Assembly: GCA_020854035.1 (NCBI GenBank) | Contig: JADZGE010000061.1 | Location: forward strand, 1 to 59,155 | Reading direction: 5' to 3' | Source of the DNA: Burkholderiales bacterium | Lineage (GTDB): Bacteria > Pseudomonadota > Gammaproteobacteria > Burkholderiales > SG8-41 | DNA length: 59,155 nt | Part shown: piece by piece, positions 29,328 through 36,983 of the stretch | How the letters are laid out: every line of letters begins with the position of its first letter | Numbering within the stretch: position 1 is the stretch's first letter | Program-made: the position numbers and the translations under genes | The notes under the pieces: generated by a model | Seen by the model: only the letters and a program-made list of their open reading frames with translations | Databases searched by the model: none | What the model was told of the DNA's origin: nothing

Positions 29328-29671
29328 GGGCGCGGCAGTCGCATTACGCTGCGGTGGCCATCGCGAGCGGTGCACGCGCCTCGCGGGGCGCTCGCGCTGC
29401 CGCGTGGCTCAGTGGTACCGGGCGGGCCAGAGGGTCGTACGCCACATGTCGTCGCGCGCCTCGCCCCGCGCACGTTCGGCGAACCCCGCTCTCGACGGAG
29501 AATCCATCGGGCCATCATCGGACCCGCCCCTGTAGCTGTCAAGAGCGAGGGCACGCGCCGCGGAAGCGGGCGCACCGGGTACGCGCGCGCCCGCGGCGCG
29601 CCCGCCTCGGCCGAAGGTCCTAGCGCGATGCCAATCGGTGCACGCGGGGCCCGCCCGCGCGTTGCACCCGT
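29328..29671. other. Intergenic region between DUF2062 and comEC
   Basis: 344 bp between two divergent genes. I see no convincing ORF, tRNA or strong inverted repeat. GTGGCTCAGTGGTA near 29404 resembles a tRNA D-arm, but no acceptor or T-arm matches it. The promoters of both genes must lie here, but no clear -35/-10 pair stands out. Confidence 0.5.
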
Positions 29672-32137
29672 ATGCGAGCCAATGTTCTCCTGTTTGCCGC
29701 CGGAGTCTGGCTGCTGCAGCAACAGGCGGAGCTGCCGGGGGCAGGGACAGCGTGGGCGCTCGCCGCGCTTGGCCTGACGGCGTTCCTGCCCGAATCGCGG
29801 GGCCGGGCGGGCCGCGCGGCACGCCGGGTCGTGGTTGCAGGCGCCTGCTGCGCCGCGGGATACGCGTGGGCTGCCACACTTGCGGGCATCCGGCTCGCCG
29901 ACGCGCTCCCCCCTGAGTGGGAAGGGCGGGACGTGCGCATCGAAGGTGTCGTCGCGGCGCTGCCGGATTCCTCCGCACAGAGCGTGCGATTCGAGTTCGA
30001 TGTCGAGCGCGTGCTGAGCGCGGGTGCCGCCGTGCCGGGGCGCATCGTGCTTTCGTGGTGGGGTGCGGGAGCGCGCGACGGCGGGCCTGCCGCGCGGCCG
30101 GAGCTCCTGCCCGGAGAGCGCTGGCAGTTCACGGCGCGATTGCGCCGCCCGCGCGGTCTTTCGAACCCGCACGGCTTCGACTACGAGGCGTGGCTGCTCG
30201 AGCACAACATCCGCGCGACGGGTTACGTGCGGCAGCGGCCCGCGCCCTCGCGCGGTGCGGCCATGGTGCACCGGCCGGGCTACCACGTCGAGCGGGCGCG
30301 CGCGGCATTGCGCGAACGCATACAGGCGGCACTGCCGGACGCACCCCACGCCGGGGTTCTCGTGGCGCTCGCGATCGGGGACCAGCGCGCGATCACCCCG
30401 GGCGAATGGCAGACGTTCACCCGCACCGGCGTCAATCACCTCATGAGCATCTCGGGGCTCCACGTAACGATGGTGTCCGGGCTCGTGTTCGCGCTCGTGT
30501 CCGGCCTGTGGCGGCGCTCCGAGCGGCTGACCCTCCGTCTGCCGGCGGTGCGGGCGGGTGCGCTCGCCGGCGTCGTGACGGCATTCGGATACGCGTTGCT
30601 CGCCGGGTTCGCCGTTCCGGCGCAGCGCACCGTCTACATGCTGTGCGTCGTCGCCGCGGCCGTGTGGCTGGGCCTCGCGGAGTCGGCGACGGCGGTGCTC
30701 GCGGCGGCGCTCCTCGCGGTGTTGCTGCTCGACCCGTGGGCGGTCCTCGCACCGGGGTTCTGGCTCTCGTTCGGCGCCGTTGGCGCCATCATGTACGTGT
30801 GCAACGGCCGTCTCGGCAGGCCCCACTGGCTCGCGACGTGGTTGCGGGTCCAGTGCGCGGTGACGCTCGCCATGATCCCGGTGCTGCTCGCGGTGTTCCA
30901 GCAGGTCTCCGTCGTGTCGCCGGTCGCGAACGCGATCGCGATTCCGGTGGTGGGCCTCGTGGTCGTTCCGCTCACGCTGGCGGGCATGGTGCTGCCGGTC
31001 GACTGGCTGCTCGCGCTCGCGCACCTCGTGCTCGCGTGGTGCATGTGGGTGCTCGAGTGGCTGAGCGGCCTCGGTGCGGCGGTGTGGGAGCAGCGCGCGC
31101 CGCCGGGCTGGGCGGTCGTGGCGGGAACGATCGCGGTCCTCCTGCTTCTGGCGCCGCGCGGGTTTCCCGGGCGCGCGCTCGGCGCGGCCGGCCTCGCGCC
31201 GCTGCTCGTCGTGGCGCCGGCCGCAATCGCGCCGGAGGCACTGCGGGTCACCGTGCTCGACGTGGGCCACGGCGTCGCGGTCCTCGTGCGCACCGCCGGC
31301 CATGCGCTCCTCTACGACACCGGGCCGCCGTTCGGCCCGCGGGCCGACAGCGGCAGCCGGGTGATCGTGCCCTACCTGCGCGCCACCGGCGTGCCGAGGC
31401 TCGACGCGTTGATCGTGAGCCACGACGACGCCGATCACTGGGGTGGCGCCGCCTCGGTAATGCAGGCACTGCCGGTCGAGTGGCTGCTTTCCTCCCTCCC
31501 CGAATCGGACCCGTTGTGGCTGCAGGCGGAGCGTTCCGCGCGCTGCCGCGCCGGGCAGAGCTGGGAATGGGACGGAGTGCGTTTCGAGATCCTGCACCCT
31601 CTCCCGGAGAGCTACGCCGAGCGGCCGGTGCGGGATAATGACCGGAGCTGCGTGCTCATGGTCTCAGCGCCTGGCGCACGCCTGCTCCTCCCCGGCGACA
31701 TCGAGCGCGAGGCGGAGGCCGCGTTTGCCGCGAGGCACGGCGATCGACTGCGGGCGGACGTGCTGCTGGCACCGCACCAGGGCAGCAGAAGCTCGTCGAC
31801 GCCGGATTTCGTGCGGGCCGTCGGGCCCCGGCTCGTCGTGTTTCCCGTGGGCTATCGCAATCGCTACGGTCATCCGCACCGCGACGTCGTGCAGCGCTAC
31901 GATGCGGCGGGCAGCCGGATCCGTCGTACCGATCGCGACGGCGCGCTGACACTTGCGATCGGCCCGGAGGGTGGCATCGAGGTGTGGTCGCACCGCGCGG
32001 CGTATCGCCGCTATTGGCAGACCGGCCTTCCCGGGAGTCCCGCGCGCGGCCCGGAAGCGCTCCTTGCCTCCCCCAGCCGGCTCGGCGCGGAAAGGCCGCA
32101 CGCCCCGGTCAGTCCGCCCGGGCCCCGGAGGCCCTGA
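29672..32137 (+). CDS. comEC: DNA internalization competence protein ComEC/Rec2
   Basis: Inner-membrane channel for transformation, passing single-stranded DNA into the cytoplasm. 821 aa with the full architecture: N-terminal helices and DUF4131 (1-200), the Competence domain (about 220-480; VALAIGDQRAITPGEWQTF, GVNHLMSISGLHVTMVSGL), and a C-terminal metallo-beta-lactamase-like domain (from about 525; VTVLDVGHGVAVLVRT, then LIVSHDDADHWGG). The last 29 bp run antisense over the end of the Bug-protein gene. No other competence genes are in the window. Confidence 0.94.
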   Translation: MRANVLLFAAGVWLLQQQAELPGAGTAWALAALGLTAFLPESRGRAGRAARRVVVAGACCAAGYAWAATLAGIRLADALPPEWEGRDVRIEGVVAALPDSSAQSVRFEFDVERVLSAGAAVPGRIVLSWWGAGARDGGPAARPELLPGERWQFTARLRRPRGLSNPHGFDYEAWLLEHNIRATGYVRQRPAPSRGAAMVHRPGYHVERARAALRERIQAALPDAPHAGVLVALAIGDQRAITPGEWQTFTRTGVNHLMSISGLHVTMVSGLVFALVSGLWRRSERLTLRLPAVRAGALAGVVTAFGYALLAGFAVPAQRTVYMLCVVAAAVWLGLAESATAVLAAALLAVLLLDPWAVLAPGFWLSFGAVGAIMYVCNGRLGRPHWLATWLRVQCAVTLAMIPVLLAVFQQVSVVSPVANAIAIPVVGLVVVPLTLAGMVLPVDWLLALAHLVLAWCMWVLEWLSGLGAAVWEQRAPPGWAVVAGTIAVLLLLAPRGFPGRALGAAGLAPLLVVAPAAIAPEALRVTVLDVGHGVAVLVRTAGHALLYDTGPPFGPRADSGSRVIVPYLRATGVPRLDALIVSHDDADHWGGAASVMQALPVEWLLSSLPESDPLWLQAERSARCRAGQSWEWDGVRFEILHPLPESYAERPVRDNDRSCVLMVSAPGARLLLPGDIEREAEAAFAARHGDRLRADVLLAPHQGSRSSSTPDFVRAVGPRLVVFPVGYRNRYGHPHRDVVQRYDAAGSRIRRTDRDGALTLAIGPEGGIEVWSHRAAYRRYWQTGLPGSPARGPEALLASPSRLGAERPHAPVSPPGPRRP

Positions 32138-33092
32138 CAAGCGGCGCCCACTTGTCCTTCTCCGCCCGCACGAACGCAGCAAACTGTTCTGGCGTCATGG
32201 CGACGTAGCTCAGGCCTTCCTTCGGCAGCCGCGCCTGCACCTCGGGCAACTGCATGACGCGATTCACCTCGCCGTTCAGCCTGGAGACGACCGCGGCGGG
32301 CGTGCCGCCCGCGGCGAAGAGCCCCGTCCAGTTGTTCACCGCGAATCCCTTCAGTCCCGCCTCGGAGAGCGTGGGCATCTGCGGCAGCGCGGCGGAGCGC
32401 TTGCCACCCAGCACGGCGATGCCGCGGAGTCTCCCCGCCTGCACCTGCGGCAGCACGGTGGGCAGCGTCGCGAACAGCAGCGAGGTCTCGCCCGAGAGGA
32501 GTCCCGTGATCGCGGGGACGTTGCCCTTGTAGGGCACGTGGACCATGTCGGTCCGGGTGAGGGACTTGAAGAGTTCGGCGGCGAGGTGACTCGTGGTGCC
32601 GCTGCCCGCGGAGGAGACCGTGAGCTCACCGGGACGCGCGGTCGCGAGGGCGACCAGTTCCTTCACGGTCTTCACCGGCAGCGATGGGTGCACGACCAGC
32701 AGGCCGTCGGCTTCCACGACGAACGCGACGGCGGCGAAATCGCGGATGGGGTCGTAGGGCAGCTTGCTGAAGAGGGTCGCGTTGATCGCGTGCGTGCCGA
32801 TCGTGCCCATGACGAGCGTGTAGCCGTCGGGCGGGCTCTTCGCGACGATGTCCGAGCCGATGGTGCCGCCGGCGCCGGTGCGGTTCTCGACGACGACGTT
32901 CTGGCCCCAGCTCTCGCTCATCTTGCCGGCGAGGATACGGCCGAAGAGGTCCGAGAACCCGCCCGGCGGAAACGGCACCACCATGCGGATGGGTTTCGCG
33001 GGATAGGTCTGCGCGGCGAGCGGGGCCGCGGGGAGCAGGGCCGCCGCCGCGAGACCGGCGGCGATGGCACGGCGGGATGCATGTCGTTTCAT
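32109..33092 (-). CDS. Bug-family (tripartite tricarboxylate transporter) solute-binding protein
   Basis: Periplasmic binding protein of 327 aa. The signal peptide (MKRHASRRAIAAGLAAAALL...PLAAQ) precedes TYPAKPIRMVVPFPPGGFSD, the hallmark of Bug proteins, with ENRTGAGGTIGSDIVAKSPP and MGTIGTHAINATLFSKLPYD following. Ligand is unknown; family members bind organic acids, amino acids or aromatic acids. It lies 62 bp downstream of pxpA in the same direction, so 5-oxoproline or another cyclic amide is possible. No TctAB membrane genes are nearby. The frame stays open upstream, but ATG 33092 begins the signal peptide. Confidence 0.9.
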   Translation of the reverse strand: MKRHASRRAIAAGLAAAALLPAAPLAAQTYPAKPIRMVVPFPPGGFSDLFGRILAGKMSESWGQNVVVENRTGAGGTIGSDIVAKSPPDGYTLVMGTIGTHAINATLFSKLPYDPIRDFAAVAFVVEADGLLVVHPSLPVKTVKELVALATARPGELTVSSAGSGTTSHLAAELFKSLTRTDMVHVPYKGNVPAITGLLSGETSLLFATLPTVLPQVQAGRLRGIAVLGGKRSAALPQMPTLSEAGLKGFAVNNWTGLFAAGGTPAAVVSRLNGEVNRVMQLPEVQARLPKEGLSYVAMTPEQFAAFVRAEKDKWAPLVRASGARAD

Positions 33093-33154
33093 GAGGGGAC
33101 TCCGGGGGCGATGGTGCAATGCATGCGCCGCGATTCCCGTGGCGCGCAACCGGG

Positions 33155-33925
33155 TCAGAATTCCATCTCTGTGAGGGGCGCAACGCGCACGCCGTGCTCC
33201 TCGAGCGCCTTGCGCACCGCCGTCGCGACGGCGACGCCGGTCGGCTCGTCGCCGTGGGTGCAGAAGGTGTGCAGGCGTGTCTTGATGCGCTTGCCGGACT
33301 TCGAGATGAGCGCTCCTTCCTCGATGAACGAGAGGACCTGTCGCGCGGCGGTCCCGGGGTCCTTGATCATCGCGTCGCCCTGCCGGCGGGAGGTCATCTG
33401 GCCGGAGTCGTCGTAGGTGCGATCCACGTAGGCCTCTTCGGCCACCCGCAGGCCGAGCTTGCGGCCCGCGTCCACCATCTTCGAGCACGCGTTGGCGACG
33501 AAGATGATGTCCCGGTCGACCGACTTGATGCCGCGGGCAATGGCGGCCGCGACCTCTTCGTCCACGTGCGCCATGTTGTTGAGCGCGCCGTGCGGCTTGA
33601 CGTGCGTCACGCGTTCGCCCACACCGCTCGCGATGCCCTGCAGGGCGCCGATCTGGTAGGCGATCATGTATTCGAGATCGCGCGGATTCGTGACGATCGG
33701 TCGCCGCCCGAAGCCCCACAGGTCGTTGAAACCGGGATGGGCGCCGATCGAGACGCCGTTCGCCTTGGCGAGGCGGACCGCGGTCGCCATGACCGTCGGG
33801 TCGCCCGCGTGAAACCCGCACGCGATGCTCGCGGACTTGATGATCCGCATGATAGCCTCGTCATTGCCGAGGGTGTAGTGTCCGAAACTCTCGCCCATGT
33901 CGGCGTTCATGTTGATGGTCGTCAT
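33155..33925 (-). CDS. pxpA: 5-oxoprolinase subunit A (LamB/YcsF family)
   Basis: Subunit of the ATP-dependent 5-oxoprolinase, which opens 5-oxoproline to glutamate. 256 aa. Begins MTTINMNADMGESFG, with ASIACGFHAGDPTVM, IGAHPGFNDLWGFGRR and THVKPHGALNN as conserved blocks. PxpA normally works with PxpB and PxpC, which are absent from this window. It is paired instead with a Bug binding protein, so either the partners are elsewhere or the substrate differs. Divergent from relA. Confidence 0.88.
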   Translation of the reverse strand: MTTINMNADMGESFGHYTLGNDEAIMRIIKSASIACGFHAGDPTVMATAVRLAKANGVSIGAHPGFNDLWGFGRRPIVTNPRDLEYMIAYQIGALQGIASGVGERVTHVKPHGALNNMAHVDEEVAAAIARGIKSVDRDIIFVANACSKMVDAGRKLGLRVAEEAYVDRTYDDSGQMTSRRQGDAMIKDPGTAARQVLSFIEEGALISKSGKRIKTRLHTFCTHGDEPTGVAVATAVRKALEEHGVRVAPLTEMEF

Positions 33926-34248
33926 TGCGCTGTCCCTGGTTGCGATTCCGAAAAGGCCGCAGGGAGCTCTGCGGACCGGAGAACGTCATTCCCCGACGGT
34001 TTCAGGATCGAGGAAGACGCGTATCATCATCTCGCTCTCCGATCGCGTCAAGAGTGCAAACGCCCTCGCGCGGCCGGTCGCGTACGAAATCCGAGTCGAT
34101 GGCGGGCGATGCCGGCATCGCGCGGTTCTACGTCAAGCGGGGAATTTTCCGCCCGTGTCACGGACCAACCCGTGACGCCGGGTGCCGCGCGGGGCGACAG
34201 GCGCGGCGACGGCGCGGAGTCCGAGAGAGTCGAACTTCCCATAGACCA
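33926..34248. other. Intergenic region between pxpA and relA
   Basis: 323 bp. The relA frame stays open through all of it (to 33925), but the translation is Arg/Ser-rich and matches nothing in RelA. A competing ORF on the same strand (33897-34175) is also unconvincing. I see no clear promoter or terminator. The true relA start could be GTG 34249 or ATG 34099. Confidence 0.5.
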
Positions 34249-36459
34249 GTGAGACCCGGCAGCCCCCAACTGCGACTCGCGGGCGCATCGGCGGAGGACC
34301 ACGTATCGGAGTGGCTCGGCGCGAACGCCACGCACCTCGCGGAAAGCGACCGCGAGGCGTTGCGCAGCGCGCTGGATTTCGCCCTGCCCGGCTACGCCGG
34401 CCGGCAGCATGCGTCGGGTCGGCCCCTCGCGGCGCACGTGCTCGACACGGCGGCCGCGCTTGCCGCGCTGCGTCTCGACGCCGAGACGATCGCGGCGGCC
34501 GTGCTCTTCCCGTGCCTTGCCCTTGCCCCGGAGCGCTCCGATATGCTGCGGGAGCGGTTCGGCCGTTCGATCGCCGATCTCGCGGAAGGGATACTGCGCA
34601 TGGACGGCCTAGGCGCGATCGTCCGCCCGCCGGAAGGCGCAAGGCCCGAGGCGCAGGCCGCCCAGCTCGAGGCACTGCGCAAGATGCTCCTCGCCATGGT
34701 GCAGGACGTGCGTGTCGTGCTCGTCAAGCTCGCCGACCACGCGCAGGCGCTGCGTCACCTCGTGCGGGCGCCCGAGGGCGCGGCGCGACACGAGGCGGCG
34801 CGACTCGCGCAGGACATTTTCGCGCCGCTCGCGAACCGGCTGGGCGTGTGGCAGCTCAAGTGGGAGATCGAGGACCTCGCCTTGCGCATCCTCGAGCCGG
34901 AGACCTACCAGCGCATCGCGCGCCTGCTCGACGAAAAACGCGCGGATCGCGAGCGCTACCTGGAGAACCTCGCCGCGCTGCTCAAGGCGGAGCTCACGCG
35001 GGCGGGCATCCCGGCCGAGGTGCGCGCCCGGCCCAAGCATATCTACAGCATCTACCAGAAGATGAGGCGCAAGGGCTTCGATTTCGAGGCCCTCTACGAT
35101 CTGCGCGCGGTGCGGGTGCTGGTCGATGACGTCAAGGATTGCTACGCCGTCCTCGGCCACGTGCACAACCTCTTCTCGCCGATTCCGAAGGAGTTCGACG
35201 ACTACATCGCCAAGCCGAAGAGCAACCAGTACCGGTCGCTCCACACCGCGGTGATCGGGCCGGAGGGCAAGAGCGTCGAGGTGCAGATTCGCACGCACGG
35301 GATGCACCAGCACGCGGAGCTCGGGGTCGCGGCGCACTGGCGCTACAAGGAAGGCTCGCGCGGCGAGCGCGGCTACGACGAGAAGATCGCGTGGCTGCGC
35401 CAGATACTCGAATGGAAGGACGAGATCGGCGACGCCGGAGAGCTCGCCGAGCGCCTGCGCACGGGGCTCTTCGCCGACACGATCTACGTGCTGACGCCGC
35501 AGGGCCGCGTGATCGACCTGCCGCGGGGCGCGACGCCGATCGACTTCGCCTACCACGTGCACACGGAACTCGGGCACTGCTGCCGCGGCGCGCGGGTGGA
35601 CGGAGTGATGGTGCCGCTCTCCACGCCGCTCGCGAACGGGCAGCAGGTCGAGGTGATCGCCGCGAAACAGGGCGGGCCGAGCCGCGACTGGTTGAACCCG
35701 GCCCTGGGCTACGTCGCGAGCCACGGCGCGCGCGCCAAGGTGCGGCAATGGTTCAACCGCCAGAACCTCGAGACCGCGGTGGCGCAGGGGCGCGCCGTCG
35801 TCGAAAAGGAACTGCAGCGACTGGGCCTGACGAGCTTGAGTCACGAGAAGCTCGCGACGCAGCTCGGTTTCGGGAAGGTGAGCGAGTTCCTGGCCGATGT
35901 GGGTCGCGGGGAGATCGGAAGCCGCCAGCTGCAGGCCGCCATGACCGGGCTCGACACGCGGGTCGCGTTGCCGGCGCCGCGGGAGGGAGCCCCCCCGGGG
36001 CCCGCGCGCCCGGCGTGGCCGGCCGGCAGCGGCAGCATCCTCGTCGTCGGTATCGACCGCCTGCTTACCGCCACGGCCCGCTGCTGCAAGCCCGCGCCTC
36101 CCGACGAGATCGTCGGATTCGTCACTCGCGGGCGCGGGGTAACGATACATCGGGCGGGCTGCCCGAACGTGAAGCGGCTCGACCCGGAAAGAGTGTTCGC
36201 GGCGGCGTGGGGCGAGCGTGGGGAAGCCACCTATCCGGTCGAGGTCGACGTGCACGCCGGGGAACGCGCCGGGATACGGCGGGACATCGCGGAGGCGCTC
36301 TCGCGCGATGGCGGGCGCATCGTCGCGTCGAGCTCGACGGCGAGCGATGGCGCGCTGCGGTTGCGATACACGGTGGAGGTGGCCGACCTCGAGCAGCTGC
36401 GAGTCGCGCTCGCGCGCGTGCGGGAGGTGCGCGGCGTGGCACGCGCCGCGCGGCGCTGA
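34249..36459 (+). CDS. relA: (p)ppGpp synthetase RelA
   Basis: Ribosome-associated synthetase of the stringent response. The HD hydrolase motif is lost (LFPCLAL stands in the expected place, residues about 86-92), so it should not degrade (p)ppGpp. The synthetase domain has RPKHIYSIYQKMRRKGFDFE, YDLRAVRVLVDDVKDCYAVL and the EFDD motif (Glu315) of monofunctional RelA. Next come TGS (TIYVLTPQGRVIDLPRGATP), the zinc-finger-like CC segment (ATARCCKPAPPDEIVGFV), and a C-terminal ACT domain. GTG 34249 gives 736 aa, close to E. coli RelA (744), although no Shine-Dalgarno is seen. Confidence 0.9.
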   Translation: MRPGSPQLRLAGASAEDHVSEWLGANATHLAESDREALRSALDFALPGYAGRQHASGRPLAAHVLDTAAALAALRLDAETIAAAVLFPCLALAPERSDMLRERFGRSIADLAEGILRMDGLGAIVRPPEGARPEAQAAQLEALRKMLLAMVQDVRVVLVKLADHAQALRHLVRAPEGAARHEAARLAQDIFAPLANRLGVWQLKWEIEDLALRILEPETYQRIARLLDEKRADRERYLENLAALLKAELTRAGIPAEVRARPKHIYSIYQKMRRKGFDFEALYDLRAVRVLVDDVKDCYAVLGHVHNLFSPIPKEFDDYIAKPKSNQYRSLHTAVIGPEGKSVEVQIRTHGMHQHAELGVAAHWRYKEGSRGERGYDEKIAWLRQILEWKDEIGDAGELAERLRTGLFADTIYVLTPQGRVIDLPRGATPIDFAYHVHTELGHCCRGARVDGVMVPLSTPLANGQQVEVIAAKQGGPSRDWLNPALGYVASHGARAKVRQWFNRQNLETAVAQGRAVVEKELQRLGLTSLSHEKLATQLGFGKVSEFLADVGRGEIGSRQLQAAMTGLDTRVALPAPREGAPPGPARPAWPAGSGSILVVGIDRLLTATARCCKPAPPDEIVGFVTRGRGVTIHRAGCPNVKRLDPERVFAAAWGERGEATYPVEVDVHAGERAGIRRDIAEALSRDGGRIVASSSTASDGALRLRYTVEVADLEQLRVALARVREVRGVARAARR

Positions 36460-36632
36460 ACCCGGGAAAACGCGCGGTGATCTTGCGCGCCGAGAGCGGA
36501 TTCCGGCTGCGCGTCCGACGGCAGCCGCTCGCCGCGCCACGCGCGGCAAACGCGGGCGCCGGCCCGGGTTGCATCCACCCGCGCCATTATGCACCGGCCG
36601 GGCGTGCCGATCCCGCGTGCGATGCCACTGGT

Positions 36633-36661
36633 TTGTGCGGGCCTGTGGGTTCCGCTACAAT
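36633..36661 (+). promoter_or_regulatory. Promoter for tRNA-Val
   Basis: TTGTGC (36633-36638) and TACAAT (36656-36661) are separated by 17 bp and lie 9 bp before the mature tRNA 5' end. This is a plausible sigma-70 promoter for the tRNA gene. The rest of the 211-bp gap after relA (36460-36670) is GC-rich with no gene. Confidence 0.6.
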
Positions 36662-36670
36662 TCCCGGGGC

Positions 36671-36747
36671 AGGCGCGTAGCTCAGCTGGCTAGAGCGCAT
36701 CCTTGACATGGATGAGGTCGTTGGTTCGACTCCAATCGCGCCTACCA
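36671..36747 (+). tRNA. tRNA-Val (anticodon GAC)
   Basis: A complete 77-nt cloverleaf. The acceptor stem AGGCGCG / CGCGCCT is perfect, followed by discriminator A and an encoded CCA (36745-36747). The D stem is GCTC / GAGC. The anticodon stem is CATCC / GGATG with loop TTGACAT, giving anticodon GAC for valine. The T stem is GTTGG / CCAAT with TTCGACT loop. Confidence 0.97.
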
Positions 36748-36983
36748 ATTGTTGAATCCGGAGGCCGCGCGCCGGTTTAGCCCTGCGTGTCGGAGCGGTC
36801 GCTCTCGCGCCGTTCGACGCGCAGTGTTTTTTTGGGGCGGCGCGGGCGGCAGGCGTGAACCCTGCCGGCGGAGCACGCAGCGGAACCCCGCGCGAAGTCC
36901 GGGCCGCACGACAGGGAAGCGATCGCATCGCACGATGAGCGAGAACGGGAATCGCCGGAGGGCCGGCGCACGGTAAGCGAGGC
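36748..36983. other. Gap between tRNA-Val and glgP
   Basis: 236 bp. A small ORF (36749-36976) has an Arg-rich, unlikely translation and I leave it out. At 36828-36834 there is a run of seven T after a weak CGCG dyad (TCGCGCCGTTCGACGCGC, 36806-36823), which might end the tRNA transcript. No clear glgP promoter is seen. Confidence 0.4.

Noticed and set aside
29395..29470. tRNA-like D-arm sequence GTGGCTCAGTGGTA
   Set aside because: No matching acceptor stem, anticodon arm or T-arm can be drawn around it.
33897..34175. 92-aa ORF between pxpA and relA
   Set aside because: Overlaps the start of pxpA on the other strand, has no motif, and is a different frame from relA.
36806..36834. Rho-independent terminator of tRNA-Val
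   Set aside because: The T-run is clear but the dyad before it is only about 4 bp, so I mention it within the gap entry and do not call it as a feature of its own.
36749..36976. 75-aa ORF after tRNA-Val
   Set aside because: Arg-rich translation, no ribosome-binding site and no recognisable domain.
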